Positions 1 through 8,169 of a stretch of DNA of 64,000 nt are shown one piece after another; the first letter of the stretch is position 1; every line of letters starts with the position of its first letter. The stretch is from Eikenella glucosivorans (GTDB taxonomy: Bacteria; Pseudomonadota; Gammaproteobacteria; Burkholderiales; Neisseriaceae). The DNA lies in assembly GCF_016025525.2 (NCBI RefSeq), contig NZ_JACSGR010000007.1:1-64000 (forward strand). The letters are read 5' to 3'. A model generated the notes under the pieces. It did not search any database. It was not told the origin of the DNA and worked only from the letters and a program-made list of their open reading frames with translations. The position numbers and the translations under genes were made by a program.

Positions 1-53
1 GCGATACGCCGTTTGAGGTGTTGCAGGCTTATTTTTCTCAACCTGTGGTGTAA
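1..53 (+). CDS. 3' end of a gene cut by the window edge; possibly an IS30-type transposase
   Basis: An open frame runs from base 3 to a TAA at 51-53 and encodes a C-terminus reading DTPFEVLQAYFSQPVV. The TPFEVL stretch resembles the last residues of IS30-family transposases, where it follows an NNRPRK..LGF motif, but that upstream part is outside the window. No inverted repeat or target duplication could be defined. The family call is a guess from 16 residues; the existence of a gene end here is more likely than its identity. Confidence 0.35.
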   Translation, partial: DTPFEVLQAYFSQPVV

Positions 54-141
54 ACAACGCGGTTATTTTCTACACTTGAAGGCTACCTGAAAAACCGTTT
101 ACCATCCGCCCTCACCACACGCCACACCAAAAGGAAACGAC

Positions 142-930
142 ATGAAATCCCACATCCCCACCTCCCTCTTTATCGCCGCAGCAGCTGCCTTATTCTGGGC
201 GCAGTCTGCCGCCGCCTGCTCGCCCAACCTGCCCAACTACGGCAACTGCATCCGCCAGCAGCAAGACGCGCAACGGCAGCAGCAGATACACGGCGCGCAG
301 CAACAGCAACCCCATCACTCCCGGCAGCAGCGCGAACAGCAAGCCACACGCCCGCCACGCCCCCTCACCGCCGAAGAAAGCCGCATCCTCGACATCGCCC
401 TCAACGGCGACCCCAACGCACCCAAAGGCTGCAACCAGGCCATGCCCGACGGCCGCCTCGCCTGCTGGGATTATTCAAGCCACACCGACACCGTATCCTT
501 CCACCACGTCTCCCCGCACACCAGCGCCGAGCATTGCGCCAGAGACCCTCGCCGTTGCAGCCAACACGGCCTGCAATACACCTACGGCAAAAGCGGCCGC
601 CTGCGCCAAATCCAAATCTACGACCGCAGCATCATCCTAAAAGGCGAAAATACCTACGCCTTCCTCCCCGACGGCAGCGTTCAAGTGTTCGACCACAAAA
701 GCAACAACGACACGGCAAACTTCAATCAAACCTACACCATCCCCGCTAACGAAGCCCTGCGCCGCCTTGGTCTGCAGCGCAGCATACTCAACCTCGGCCG
801 CCTCACCGCACAGCCCCGCCGGCTCGCCGCCCAAGCCGCACAACTGCCCGCCGGCTGCACCGGCACCGCCGAAAGCAGCTCCCGCTCCGCCATGTGTAAC
901 ATCGAGCTATTGTGGAAAAACGGCAGATAA
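142..930 (+). CDS. Exported glutamine-rich hypothetical protein
   Basis: This 262-residue protein has a clear signal peptide: a short basic start, an alanine-rich hydrophobic core at residues 8-22 and a likely cleavage site near AAA-C at 22-26. A low-complexity Gln/His/Arg segment follows at about residues 39-75, and then a more ordinary C-terminal domain containing several cysteines, which could form disulfides in the periplasm. I recognise no family. The sequence AAAGGAAACG lies just upstream of the ATG. An inverted DUS pair after the stop probably ends transcription. The function is unknown; export is the only well-supported inference. Confidence 0.75.
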   Translation: MKSHIPTSLFIAAAAALFWAQSAAACSPNLPNYGNCIRQQQDAQRQQQIHGAQQQQPHHSRQQREQQATRPPRPLTAEESRILDIALNGDPNAPKGCNQAMPDGRLACWDYSSHTDTVSFHHVSPHTSAEHCARDPRRCSQHGLQYTYGKSGRLRQIQIYDRSIILKGENTYAFLPDGSVQVFDHKSNNDTANFNQTYTIPANEALRRLGLQRSILNLGRLTAQPRRLAAQAAQLPAGCTGTAESSSRSAMCNIELLWKNGR

Positions 931-951
931 CACCACTGCCCGCGCATGAAA

Positions 952-1008
952 AAGGCTACCTGAAAATGTGTGCTTCGTTGAATCGCCTATTTTCAGGTAG
1001 CCTTTTTT
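952..1008 (+). terminator. Inverted DUS pair forming a likely terminator
   Basis: AAGGCTACCTGAAAAT and its inverse are separated by about 22 bases and followed by a T run, just after the exported-protein gene. A 16-bp stem plus T run is the usual form of DUS terminators in Neisseriaceae. Confidence 0.7.
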
Positions 1009-1197
1009 GGCCGCAAAGCGGCACCTATTGCCTGCAAGCCGGTCTGGCAACGGCTTTCATATGCGCCAACCGGCAACACCAACCGCGAGAGCAAGCAATT
1101 GCCCCGCCTGCTGCAAATATTTTCAGGTAGCCTCAAAGCATGGCAGCGTGCTTACCCTCATCCGGCGCGACAATAAATGCTGCATATTACTCATGCC

Positions 1198-2013
1198 CTA
1201 TGGATCGATAACCACCATCCTATCTTCACGCAAGTTATAAAAGTAAATTAATCCATCTGATGTATCTACCCTAACAACTGTATCTGGTTCAGATAGTATT
1301 TTTAATATTCTATCCCTTTCCTGCTGTAGCTTCCTATCAGACAAAAATCTATGATATTCTTCCCCAAATCTACTTCCAGTATACGCTCTTAACAATGAGT
1401 CTTCCTGTCGTCTCATTGTAGATATGCATCCTTGCATATTCCAAAGGTTACTAGGTATAGACTGACTTCCATTATCAATCTGAGGAATAAACTTTGTATT
1501 TCCATCTATCTGATTACGATAAGCTAGAAAATTATTTAAGTATCGTATTGGAAACCATAATGTTCTAAATTCTCTTTTCTCAGGATATATTATTCCGCTA
1601 TATTTAATTTCCATCCATTTTTGACTGCCACTTTCATCTTGATACGTTGGAAAATTATATTTATTTCCCAATCTGTTATTTAACTCACTAACCAGCTCTT
1701 GTTGATTATAACTTCTAACCTCATTCGTCAATTTGTAGCTATAAATTCCACATTCAACATAAGGAGGATTTCTTGTATCATTCGGCGAATCACTCTCGTA
1801 ATCCTTCACCTGAAACGAATACACTGGCCTGTCTAACATATAAATATCACTATATTTCCCTATTACAGGAGCTACTAAAAAAAATTTAAACTTCGTATCA
1901 ATTCTGCTCGTCGGCTGGATCTCGCCTATCATTTGCCAGAACACGAAAATCGTTCCGATTATAAGCAATACAATTAGTTTAGTAGGTTTATCTTGTTTTG
2001 CCATCTTCCGCAT
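1198..2013 (-). CDS. AT-rich orphan with an N-terminal membrane anchor
   Basis: The protein has about 271 residues if the ATG at 2013 is used, which has GGAG shortly upstream. An in-frame GTG at 2049 and an ATG at 2004 are alternatives. Near the N-terminus is one hydrophobic helix (LIVLLIIGTIFVFWQMI) preceded by lysines, so the rest is probably periplasmic. The remainder is rich in Tyr, Asn and Ser with no motif I know. Base composition is strikingly AT-rich beside GC-rich neighbours, and the gene contains no DUS, both of which point to recent acquisition. It lies near a possible transposase end at the window edge. Function unknown. Confidence 0.7.
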   Translation of the reverse strand: MRKMAKQDKPTKLIVLLIIGTIFVFWQMIGEIQPTSRIDTKFKFFLVAPVIGKYSDIYMLDRPVYSFQVKDYESDSPNDTRNPPYVECGIYSYKLTNEVRSYNQQELVSELNNRLGNKYNFPTYQDESGSQKWMEIKYSGIIYPEKREFRTLWFPIRYLNNFLAYRNQIDGNTKFIPQIDNGSQSIPSNLWNMQGCISTMRRQEDSLLRAYTGSRFGEEYHRFLSDRKLQQERDRILKILSEPDTVVRVDTSDGLIYFYNLREDRMVVIDP

Positions 2014-2053
2014 AACTCCATATTCCAGTTCTATTCTGAAATCAGCCACATAT

Positions 2054-2116
2054 AGGCTACCTGAAAATTATCTTTCCCCTTATCTCCCCGTGGCAGCCCA
2101 CATTTTCAGGTAGCCT
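2054..2116 (-). terminator. Inverted DUS pair downstream of ruvX
   Basis: Two DUS copies in inverted order with A/T flanks form a long-stem hairpin 13 bases beyond the ruvX stop. It probably terminates algH-ruvX and separates it from the AT-rich orphan. Confidence 0.6.
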
Positions 2117-2128
2117 GTCGCCCTACCG

Positions 2129-2584
2129 CTAGCCGTGGAATTCTTCCACCCAGCCGCCTTCGAAAAAACCCTGCAAAATCGCCTGCGCGGCCACTTGGTC
2201 GAGCGCAGGCTTTTGTTTGCGGCCGCGCAGGCCGGCTTCGTTGAGCAGGCCGGAGGCATAGAGGGAGGTGAGCCGCTCGTCGGCCCAATACACGGGCAGG
2301 CCGAAGCGGCCTTGCAGGCGGCGGCCGAAACGCCGTGCCAGGCGGGTGAGCTCGTGCTCGCTGCCGTCGGTGGAGAGGGGCAGGCCGACCACGAGCTGCA
2401 CGGGCTGCCATTCGCGGATGAGCACGGCGATGGCGGCGAATTTGCTGTTGTTGTCGGCGCCGCTGACGGTGGCGAGCGGGTGTGTGATGCCGAGCTCGGC
2501 GTCTCCCTGTGCCACGCCGATGCGGGTTTCGCCGAAGTCGAAGGCGAGGGTGGTGCCGTGGGGGATGGGCGGGATATCAGGCAT
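2129..2584 (-). CDS. ruvX: RuvX/YqgF family Holliday-junction resolvase-like nuclease
   Basis: This 151-residue protein is the normal length for the family. The N-terminal [16 protein letters not shown] carries the RNase H-like motif with its first acidic residue. The middle [12 protein letters not shown] and the C-terminal WADERLTS and [16 protein letters not shown] match the conserved YqgF segments. In other bacteria YqgF acts in pre-16S rRNA 5'-end maturation and has been proposed as a Holliday-junction resolvase. The start overlaps the end of the upstream algH gene by 8 bases, the familiar yqgE-yqgF arrangement, so the two are very likely co-transcribed and translationally coupled. Confidence 0.93.
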   Translation of the reverse strand: MPDIPPIPHGTTLAFDFGETRIGVAQGDAELGITHPLATVSGADNNSKFAAIAVLIREWQPVQLVVGLPLSTDGSEHELTRLARRFGRRLQGRFGLPVYWADERLTSLYASGLLNEAGLRGRKQKPALDQVAAQAILQGFFEGGWVEEFHG

Positions 2585-3125
2585 GGCCGCCGGTGCGGAT
2601 GAGTTGTTCGGGAGCGATGTTGAGCAGGGAGAGGGCGGCGTGGTAGCGCTGGTCGGTGGGCAGCTCGAACAGGATGTGTTCGTTGGCGGGCACGGTGAGC
2701 CAGCTGTTATCGGCCAATTCGCGCTCGAGCTGGCCGGCTGTCCAGCCGGTATAGCCCATAAACAGGAGCGCCTGCTTCACTTGCTGTTCGTCGTGCAGGT
2801 GGGGGAGGATGTCGCCGGAGGAGGTGAGGGCGAGGTGATCGTTGATGGCGATGCTGCTGAGCCAGTTGCCCACGGGGGTGTGCAGCACGAAGCCGCGGTC
2901 GGTTTGCACGGGGCCGCCCATCAGCACGTATTCGTCGGCAGGGCGGATGGGCAGCTCTTGCTGTTGGGCGGTGAGCACTTGGCGCAGCGGCAGCGGCGAG
3001 GGTTTGTTGATGACCACGCCCATGCAGCCTTCCGCCGAATAGGAGCAGATGTAGACCACGCTTTCGGCAAAATAGTGGTCTTGCATATCGGGCATGGCGA
3101 TGAGGAAGTGGTTGCTTAAATCCAT
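2577..3125 (-). CDS. algH: YqgE/AlgH family protein (UPF0301)
   Basis: The protein is 182 residues, typical for the family. It opens with [22 protein letters not shown] and continues with [12 protein letters not shown], followed by [14 protein letters not shown] and [20 protein letters not shown], all hallmarks of YqgE/AlgH. It is cytosolic and its biochemical role is unsettled; AlgH was first named as a regulator of alginate genes in Pseudomonas. It lies directly upstream of ruvX with overlapping ends. A TATAAT-like box at 3157-3162 on this strand lies about 30 bases before the ATG and probably drives the pair. Confidence 0.92.
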   Translation of the reverse strand: MDLSNHFLIAMPDMQDHYFAESVVYICSYSAEGCMGVVINKPSPLPLRQVLTAQQQELPIRPADEYVLMGGPVQTDRGFVLHTPVGNWLSSIAINDHLALTSSGDILPHLHDEQQVKQALLFMGYTGWTAGQLERELADNSWLTVPANEHILFELPTDQRYHAALSLLNIAPEQLIRTGGHA

Positions 3126-3156
3126 GATGGCTCGGCGTGTGTGGGGAAATGCTTCG

Positions 3157-3162
3157 ATTATA
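3157..3162 (-). promoter_or_regulatory. Probable -10 box for algH-ruvX
   Basis: On the minus strand the sequence reads GCTATATAATCG, a perfect TATAAT about 30 bases upstream of the algH start. No strong -35 hexamer was found. Confidence 0.5.
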
Positions 3163-3208
3163 TAGCGGTTATGCGCGATTTAATACTGCGCTTTGGTGTG
3201 GGCTGCTA

Positions 3209-3250
3209 ATTTTCAGGTAGCCTGCCGCGCATTTGAGGCTACCTGAAAAT
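3209..3250. repeat. Outward inverted DUS pair between divergent genes
   Basis: ATTTTCAGGTAGCCT and its inverse are separated by 12 bases, between the divergent algH and aldolase genes. It could form a hairpin but sits in a promoter region, so uptake function is as likely as termination. Confidence 0.6.
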
Positions 3251-3273
3251 TAGCGCTCCACCCGCCGCCGCTT

Positions 3274-3279
3274 TATAAT
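3274..3279 (+). promoter_or_regulatory. Probable -10 box of the threonine aldolase gene
   Basis: TATAAT occurs 32 bases upstream of the ATG at 3311. It overlaps an upstream in-frame ATG at 3278, which argues against that earlier start. Confidence 0.5.
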
Positions 3280-3310
3280 GCAATTCCGACTCTTTACAGA
3301 AAGCCCCTCC

Positions 3311-4348
3311 ATGCCTTTATTCGGTAATGACTACCTCGCCGGCTGCCACCCGGCCATCCTCGAGCGCCTCGCCGACACCAACCTCGAGCAAACCCCAGGC
3401 TACGGCCTCGACCCCTATTGCGAATCCGCCCGCGCCAAAATCCGCGCCGCCATCGGCAGCACAGAAGCCGACGTGCACTTCCTCGTAGGCGGCACGCAAA
3501 CCAACGCAACCGTCATTGCCCACATCCTGCGCCCGCACCAAGGCGTGATCGCCGCCGAAGAAGCCCACATCTTCGCCAATGAAGCCGGCGCCATCGAAGC
3601 CACCGGCCACAAAGTCCTCGCCCTGCCCTCAGCCGACGGCAAACTTGGCGCACAGCAAGTGCAGGATTTCATCGAAAAATACTACACCAGCAGCAACATT
3701 AAAGAGCACATCGTCCAGCCCGGCATGGTATACATCACGCAGCCCACCGAGCTCGGCACCGTATACAGCCGCGCCGAGCTTGCCGCCCTCGCGCAAGTGT
3801 GCCGGCACCACAGCCTGCCCCTTTTTGTGGACGGCGCCCGCCTCGGCTACGCCCTTCATCCCAACGTAAGCGACGTGACGCTTGCCGATCTCGCCGCACT
3901 AACCGATGCCTTCTACATCGGCGGCACCAAATGCGGTGCCCTGTTCGGCGAAGCCGTCGTCATCACGAACGATGTCTACAAACCCCATTTCCGCGCCATG
4001 ATGAAGCAACGCGGCGGCCTGCTCGCCAAAGGCCGCCTGCTCGGCATCCAGTTCGACACCCTGTTTACCGACAACCTGTACCAAACCATCTGCCACGGCG
4101 CCATCGCCCACGCCCGCCACATCCGCCAGGCCTTCGAAGCGCGCGGCATCCCCTTCTACGGCACCTCCGCCACCAACCAGCAATTCCCCATCCTGCCCGA
4201 AGCAGCAGCGACGCGCTTCATCCGCGACTTCGGTTTCGCCGCCTACTGGCCGGCGGAAAACGGCCGGCAAACCGTGCGCTACTGCACCAGCTGGGCCACC
4301 ACCGAAGCAGACGTGGCAACCCTGTTGCGCGCCATCGAGAGCCTGTAA
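3311..4348 (+). CDS. ltaE: Low-specificity L-threonine aldolase-like PLP enzyme
   Basis: This 345-residue protein belongs to the beta-eliminating lyase/threonine aldolase family (PLP fold type I), which cleaves L-threonine or L-allo-threonine to glycine and acetaldehyde. Recognisable elements are FGNDYLAGCHPAILERL at the start, VHFLVGGTQTNATVI (cofactor phosphate region), EEAHIFANEAGAIEATGHK, LPLFVDGARLGYAL (the PLP-binding Asp) and FYIGGTKCGALFGEAVV, whose lysine should form the Schiff base. I use the ATG at 3311, not the earlier ATG at 3278, because a TATAAT box overlaps the latter. It is a single gene followed by an inverted-DUS terminator. A closely related lyase activity cannot be excluded. 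Confidence 0.85.
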   Translation: MPLFGNDYLAGCHPAILERLADTNLEQTPGYGLDPYCESARAKIRAAIGSTEADVHFLVGGTQTNATVIAHILRPHQGVIAAEEAHIFANEAGAIEATGHKVLALPSADGKLGAQQVQDFIEKYYTSSNIKEHIVQPGMVYITQPTELGTVYSRAELAALAQVCRHHSLPLFVDGARLGYALHPNVSDVTLADLAALTDAFYIGGTKCGALFGEAVVITNDVYKPHFRAMMKQRGGLLAKGRLLGIQFDTLFTDNLYQTICHGAIAHARHIRQAFEARGIPFYGTSATNQQFPILPEAAATRFIRDFGFAAYWPAENGRQTVRYCTSWATTEADVATLLRAIESL

Positions 4349-4365
4349 CGCCGCCAGGCGCAGCA

Positions 4366-4428
4366 AAGGCTACCTGAAAACAAACGCAGCAATTTCCTGC
4401 GGAGCGAACCTATTTTTCAGGTAGCCTT
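4366..4428 (+). terminator. Inverted DUS pair after the aldolase gene
   Basis: Inverted DUS copies with matching A/T flanks are separated by about 30 bases, 18 bases after the stop codon. Confidence 0.55.
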
Positions 4429-4477
4429 CCATTTCCCAGCCCTCCCGCCCCACATTCAATTCCCACCCAATCCGCTA

Positions 4478-4483
4478 TATAAT
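4478..4483 (+). promoter_or_regulatory. Probable -10 box of gpmI
   Basis: TATAAT occurs 33 bases before the gpmI ATG. TTCAAT lies 17 bases upstream as a weak -35. Confidence 0.5.
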
Positions 4484-4516
4484 CACCCCATCCCTGATTA
4501 TCTGAAGCGCACACCC

Positions 4517-6037
4517 ATGACCCCGCTCACCAAACCCATCGTCCTCCTCATCCTCGACGGCTTCGGCCACCGCATCGAAGGCGACGACAACTCCGTCCTC
4601 CTGGCCCGCACCCCCAACCTCGACCGCCTCCAAGCCCAATACGCCTACGGCACCATCGATGCCTCCGAGCGCATGGTCGGCCTGCCCGCCGGGCAGTTCG
4701 GCAACTCAGAAGTCGGCCATCTCAATATTGGCGCCGGCCGTGTGGTGGCACAAGACATCACCCGCATCGACATGGCCATCGAAAACGGCAGCCTCGCGCA
4801 AAACCCCGCCCTCACCGCTGCTTGGCACACCCCCACGAAAACCGTCCACCTGCTCGGCTGCTTCTCCGACGGCGGCGTGCACAGCCACATCGAGCACTTC
4901 TTCGCCGTGGCCGATGCCGCGCTGGCCGCCGGCGTGCACAAAATCGTGTTCCACCCCTTCCTAGACGGCCGTGACACCCCGCCGCAAAGCGCCGAAGGCT
5001 ACCTGAAAAGACTGCAAAGCTATTGCGGGCAACACCCGCAAGTGCACGTGGGCAGCGTGATCGGCCGCTTCTTCGCCATGGACCGCGACAACCGTTGGGA
5101 ACGCGTGGAACAGGCCTACCATGCCCTGTTCGGCCAAGCCAAATTCCAAGCCGCTACCCCGCTGCAAGCCCTCGCTGCCGCCTATGAGCGCGGCGAACAC
5201 GACGAATTCGTGCAGCCCACCGTGATCGATCCCGCCTGCACCCTGCACGACGGCGATGCCGTCATCTTTATGAACTTCCGTGCCGACCGCGCCCGCGAGC
5301 TCACCCAAGCCCTGCTGTTTGACGACTTCCAAGGCTTCGAGCGCCGCCAGCGCTTCCGCCCCGGCTACTTCACCTCGCTCACCAGCTACGGCAAGCAATA
5401 TGATTTCCCCGTACTCTTCGCCCAAGAAAGCATCCGCAACGGCTTGGGCGAATACCTCTCTTCTCAAGGCATCAGCCAGCTTCGCATTGCTGAAACCGAG
5501 AAATATCCGCATGTTACCTACTTCCTCAGCGGCGGCCGCGAAGAGCCCTACCCCGGCGAAGAGCGCATCCTCGTGCCCTCGCCCAAAGTCGCCACCTACG
5601 ATTTGCAGCCTGAAATGAGCGCGCCGCAGGTGTGCCAACACATCCTCGACAGCCTTGCCGCCAAACGTTTCGATGTGATTTTGTGCAACTTTGCCAACGG
5701 CGACATGGTCGGCCACAGCGGCGTGCTAGCCGCCACCATCAAAGCCGTGGAAACGCTGGACGACTGCGTGGGCAAAATCGTGGCCGCCGCGCAGGCAGCG
5801 GGCGGCGAAGTGCTGATTACCGCCGACCACGGCAACTGCGAGCAGATGTTCGACCCCGCCAACGGCCAGCCGCACACCCAGCACACCACCAACCCCGTGC
5901 CCTTCCTGTATGTCGGCCGCCCCGCCCGCATCAAATCCGGCGGCGCATTGAAAGACATCGCACCCACGCTCCTGGCCATGCTCGGCCTGCCCAAGCCGCC
6001 CGAAATGAGCGGCGAGAGCCTGATTGAGTTTGCTTGA
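4517..6037 (+). CDS. gpmI: 2,3-bisphosphoglycerate-independent phosphoglycerate mutase
   Basis: This 506-residue enzyme interconverts 3- and 2-phosphoglycerate in glycolysis and needs two divalent metals, usually Mn2+. The N-terminal LLILDGFGHR carries the metal-binding Asp14. GQFGNSEVGHLNIG contains the Ser64 that is phosphorylated during catalysis. Further metal-site motifs include HPFLDGRDTPP, GRFFAMDRDNRWER, NFANGDMVGHSG and ITADHGNCEQM. An in-frame DUS encodes EGYLKR at about residue 160. The gene heads a gpmI-mntP-envC run, and a tight DUS hairpin follows its stop. The neighbouring mntP affects Mn2+, which this enzyme uses. Confidence 0.97.
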   Translation: MTPLTKPIVLLILDGFGHRIEGDDNSVLLARTPNLDRLQAQYAYGTIDASERMVGLPAGQFGNSEVGHLNIGAGRVVAQDITRIDMAIENGSLAQNPALTAAWHTPTKTVHLLGCFSDGGVHSHIEHFFAVADAALAAGVHKIVFHPFLDGRDTPPQSAEGYLKRLQSYCGQHPQVHVGSVIGRFFAMDRDNRWERVEQAYHALFGQAKFQAATPLQALAAAYERGEHDEFVQPTVIDPACTLHDGDAVIFMNFRADRARELTQALLFDDFQGFERRQRFRPGYFTSLTSYGKQYDFPVLFAQESIRNGLGEYLSSQGISQLRIAETEKYPHVTYFLSGGREEPYPGEERILVPSPKVATYDLQPEMSAPQVCQHILDSLAAKRFDVILCNFANGDMVGHSGVLAATIKAVETLDDCVGKIVAAAQAAGGEVLITADHGNCEQMFDPANGQPHTQHTTNPVPFLYVGRPARIKSGGALKDIAPTLLAMLGLPKPPEMSGESLIEFA

Positions 6038-6060
6038 GCGCGTAGAACGCATAACCAGCA

Positions 6061-6090
6061 AAAGGCTACCTGAAAATTTCAGGTAGCCTT
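6061..6090 (+). terminator. Compact inverted DUS hairpin between gpmI and mntP
   Basis: Two DUS copies are nearly back to back, making a long stem with an almost zero loop. It ends only 10 bases before the mntP ATG, so mntP either depends on read-through or its translation start is exposed to this structure. Confidence 0.6.
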
Positions 6091-6100
6091 CCCGCCCACC

Positions 6101-6694
6101 ATGAGCTTCCTCACCATCCTCGCCCTCGCCTTCGGCATGTCGATGGACGCCTTCGCCGCCGCCATCGCCCAAGGCGCCGACATCGGCACCCCCAGCCGCC
6201 GCGGCATCCTGCGCACCGCCGCCATCTTCGGCGGCGTGGAAACCATCACCCCGCTCATCGGCTGGGCACTCGGCTCTGTGGCGCAGCGCTACATCGACGA
6301 CTGGGACCACTGGATCGCCTTCACCCTGCTGCTCCTGCTCGGCCTGCGCATGATCTACGGCGGATTCCGTGCCGACGATGATGTCGCAGAAAATCCCGAA
6401 AGCAGCTCACCCCTCCCCTGCCGCCGCCCGCCCGGCCGCCTCATGCTCGTCGTCATTGCCTTTGCCACCAGCATCGACTCCATGATTGTCGGCATCGGCC
6501 TTGCCTTCCTTGAAGCCAACATCCTGCTCACCGCGCTGGCCATCGGCTTCGCCACCACCGTCATGGCCGCCATCGGCATCCGCCTGGGCAGCATGCTCGG
6601 CAGCGCCATCGGCAAACGCGCCGAAATCCTCGGTGGGCTTGTGCTCATCGGCATCGGCATCTTGATATTGGCCGAACACCTGCACAGCCTGTAG
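6101..6694 (+). CDS. mntP: Manganese efflux pump MntP
   Basis: This 197-residue protein is made of six hydrophobic helices in two repeated halves. Each half has the family's conserved acidic motif: GMSMDAFAAAIAQG in helix 1 and TSIDSMIVGIGLAF in helix 4. MntP (YebN) exports Mn2+ across the inner membrane and protects against manganese excess. The start is only 10 bases after a DUS hairpin and no strong ribosome binding site is visible. I saw no yybP-ykoY riboswitch-like leader. Its place directly after the manganese-using gpmI is suggestive but may be coincidental. Confidence 0.92.
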   Translation: MSFLTILALAFGMSMDAFAAAIAQGADIGTPSRRGILRTAAIFGGVETITPLIGWALGSVAQRYIDDWDHWIAFTLLLLLGLRMIYGGFRADDDVAENPESSSPLPCRRPPGRLMLVVIAFATSIDSMIVGIGLAFLEANILLTALAIGFATTVMAAIGIRLGSMLGSAIGKRAEILGGLVLIGIGILILAEHLHSL

Positions 6695-6702
6695 TCACCC
6701 TT

Positions 6703-6714
6703 TTCAGGTAGCCT
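6703..6714 (+). promoter_or_regulatory. DUS positioned as the ribosome binding site of envC
   Basis: The uptake sequence TTCAGGTAGCCT ends one base before the envC ATG. Its internal AGG is 7 bases upstream of the start, in the Shine-Dalgarno position, and no other purine-rich stretch is present. Confidence 0.4.
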
Positions 6715-6715
6715 C

Positions 6716-8047
6716 ATGAAACCCAGCAAAATCCTCCTGTCCGCCCTCCTGTTTATCACCCTGCCCGCCCCCGCCGCCCCCAAAGACGATCTCCAACAAG
6801 TGCAGCGCGCCATCAGCGAAAGCCACCGCAAACTCCAGCAGCAGCAAGGCGAACAGCGCCGTTTGCAAAGCAACATCCGCCAAACCCAAAACGAACTCGA
6901 CAACATCCGCCGCGAGCTCGACCAGCTCACCCGCCGCCGCCAAACCGCCTGGCGCGAGCTGCAAGCCATGCAGGCCAAGCTCGACAGCCTGCAAACCCGC
7001 ATCCAAGGCACCCAAGCCCAAGCCGCCCGCCTGCTCAACAGCCGCTACCGCCACCCCCAGCCCAACGCCGTCACCCTCTTCCTGCAAAACGCCGATCCCC
7101 AGCAAAAAGGCCGCCAGCTCGAATACCTGCGCCACCTCAATCAAGCCAACAGCCAAGCCCTCGCCCAGCTCCAACACAGCCGCCAAGAGCTCAAGCAGCA
7201 GCAAGACAGCATCAACCAGCAACTTCAGCGCCTTGATGCCCTCAAACGCCAGCAGCAAAACACCGCCGCCCGCCTTGGCCGCCAACATCAGCAGCAACAG
7301 CACCAACAGCAAAACCTCGAACAAGACATCAGCCGCGAAACCGCCAAACTGCAAACCCTGCGCAGCGACGAACGCCGCCTCAACGGCCTCATCGCCAGCC
7401 TCAGCCGCCGCTCCGCACAGCGCCAAGAAGCCCAACGCCAACGCCGTGCAGCCGCCGCAGCCCAACAGCGCCGCCAGCAGCAAACCTCCCGGCAAGCCCA
7501 AGCCCGTAGCAAACCCAATCCCCAAAGGCCGGTTGAAAACGAGCTCAACGAGCTTCGCCCGAACGAATCCGCCGCCCCACCACACAACACCCCCAACCCC
7601 AACGCCCTCACCGCCGAAGACCTCGCCCTGGAAGCCCCTGCCGCCCCCGAGCCGCAAAGCCAAGGCTTCAGCCGCATGCAGGGCCGCCTGCCCCGTCCCG
7701 CAGCCGGCAGCATCAGCGGCCGCTTCGGCCAGGCCCGCCCCGGCGGCGGCACCTGGAAAGGCCTCTTCATCAGCACCCCACCCGCCCCCGTGCGCAGCAT
7801 CGCCGCCGGCGAAATCGCCTATGCCGCCCCCCTGCAAGGCTACGGCAACACCGTCATCATCGACCATGGCGACGGCTACCTCAGCATCTACACCGGCCTC
7901 TCACAAATCAGCGCCGGCAGCGGCAGCAGCGTGTCTGCCCGCCAAACCATCGGCCGCAGCGGCAGCCTGCCCGGCGGCGAAAACGGCCTCTACTTCGAAA
8001 TCCGCTACCGCAACCAAGCCATGAACCCCTCCTCTTGGGTGAACTAA
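6716..8047 (+). CDS. envC: EnvC-type murein hydrolase activator (degenerate LytM domain)
   Basis: This 443-residue protein has a signal peptide (residues 1-20), a very long Gln/Arg-rich coiled coil (about 25-240), a variable linker and a C-terminal LytM/M23 domain (about 320-443). The M23 zinc ligands look lost: the usual HLHFEIR is GLYFEIR, and the first His/Asp pair is absent from SGRFGQARPGGG. This is the EnvC pattern, in which the protein does not cut peptidoglycan but activates amidases at the division septum via FtsEX. The order gpmI-envC-ctpA is similar to that seen in many proteobacteria. A DUS abuts the start codon. A NlpD-like role is less likely, as there is no LysM domain. Confidence 0.87.
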   Translation: MKPSKILLSALLFITLPAPAAPKDDLQQVQRAISESHRKLQQQQGEQRRLQSNIRQTQNELDNIRRELDQLTRRRQTAWRELQAMQAKLDSLQTRIQGTQAQAARLLNSRYRHPQPNAVTLFLQNADPQQKGRQLEYLRHLNQANSQALAQLQHSRQELKQQQDSINQQLQRLDALKRQQQNTAARLGRQHQQQQHQQQNLEQDISRETAKLQTLRSDERRLNGLIASLSRRSAQRQEAQRQRRAAAAAQQRRQQQTSRQAQARSKPNPQRPVENELNELRPNESAAPPHNTPNPNALTAEDLALEAPAAPEPQSQGFSRMQGRLPRPAAGSISGRFGQARPGGGTWKGLFISTPPAPVRSIAAGEIAYAAPLQGYGNTVIIDHGDGYLSIYTGLSQISAGSGSSVSARQTIGRSGSLPGGENGLYFEIRYRNQAMNPSSWVN

Positions 8048-8169
8048 CGCACCTCCATATCCAACATTCAGCTTCACAGCAACTCAGCCTTAGCGGCACT
8101 AAGGCATCATTTTCATCGAAGCTGTGTTTTCAGGTAGCTGTTGTCCCTCTTCCCAGGCTACCTGAAAAA

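Noticed and set aside
3278..3310. Earlier ATG for the threonine aldolase
   Set aside because: It overlaps a perfect TATAAT box, and the conserved protein begins at 3311.
6061..6101. Manganese riboswitch upstream of mntP
   Set aside because: The region is only a DUS hairpin and 10 bases; there is no room for a yybP-ykoY fold.
6704..7867. Long open frames opposite envC, ctpA (9472-10731), the AI-2E permease (42723-43832), uspA/tcdA (53176-54576) and alaS (59618-60781)
   Set aside because: They are antisense shadows caused by GC-rich codon use: Ala/Gly/Val-rich or His-rich, with no motifs, no ribosome binding sites, and conflicting with strongly recognised genes.
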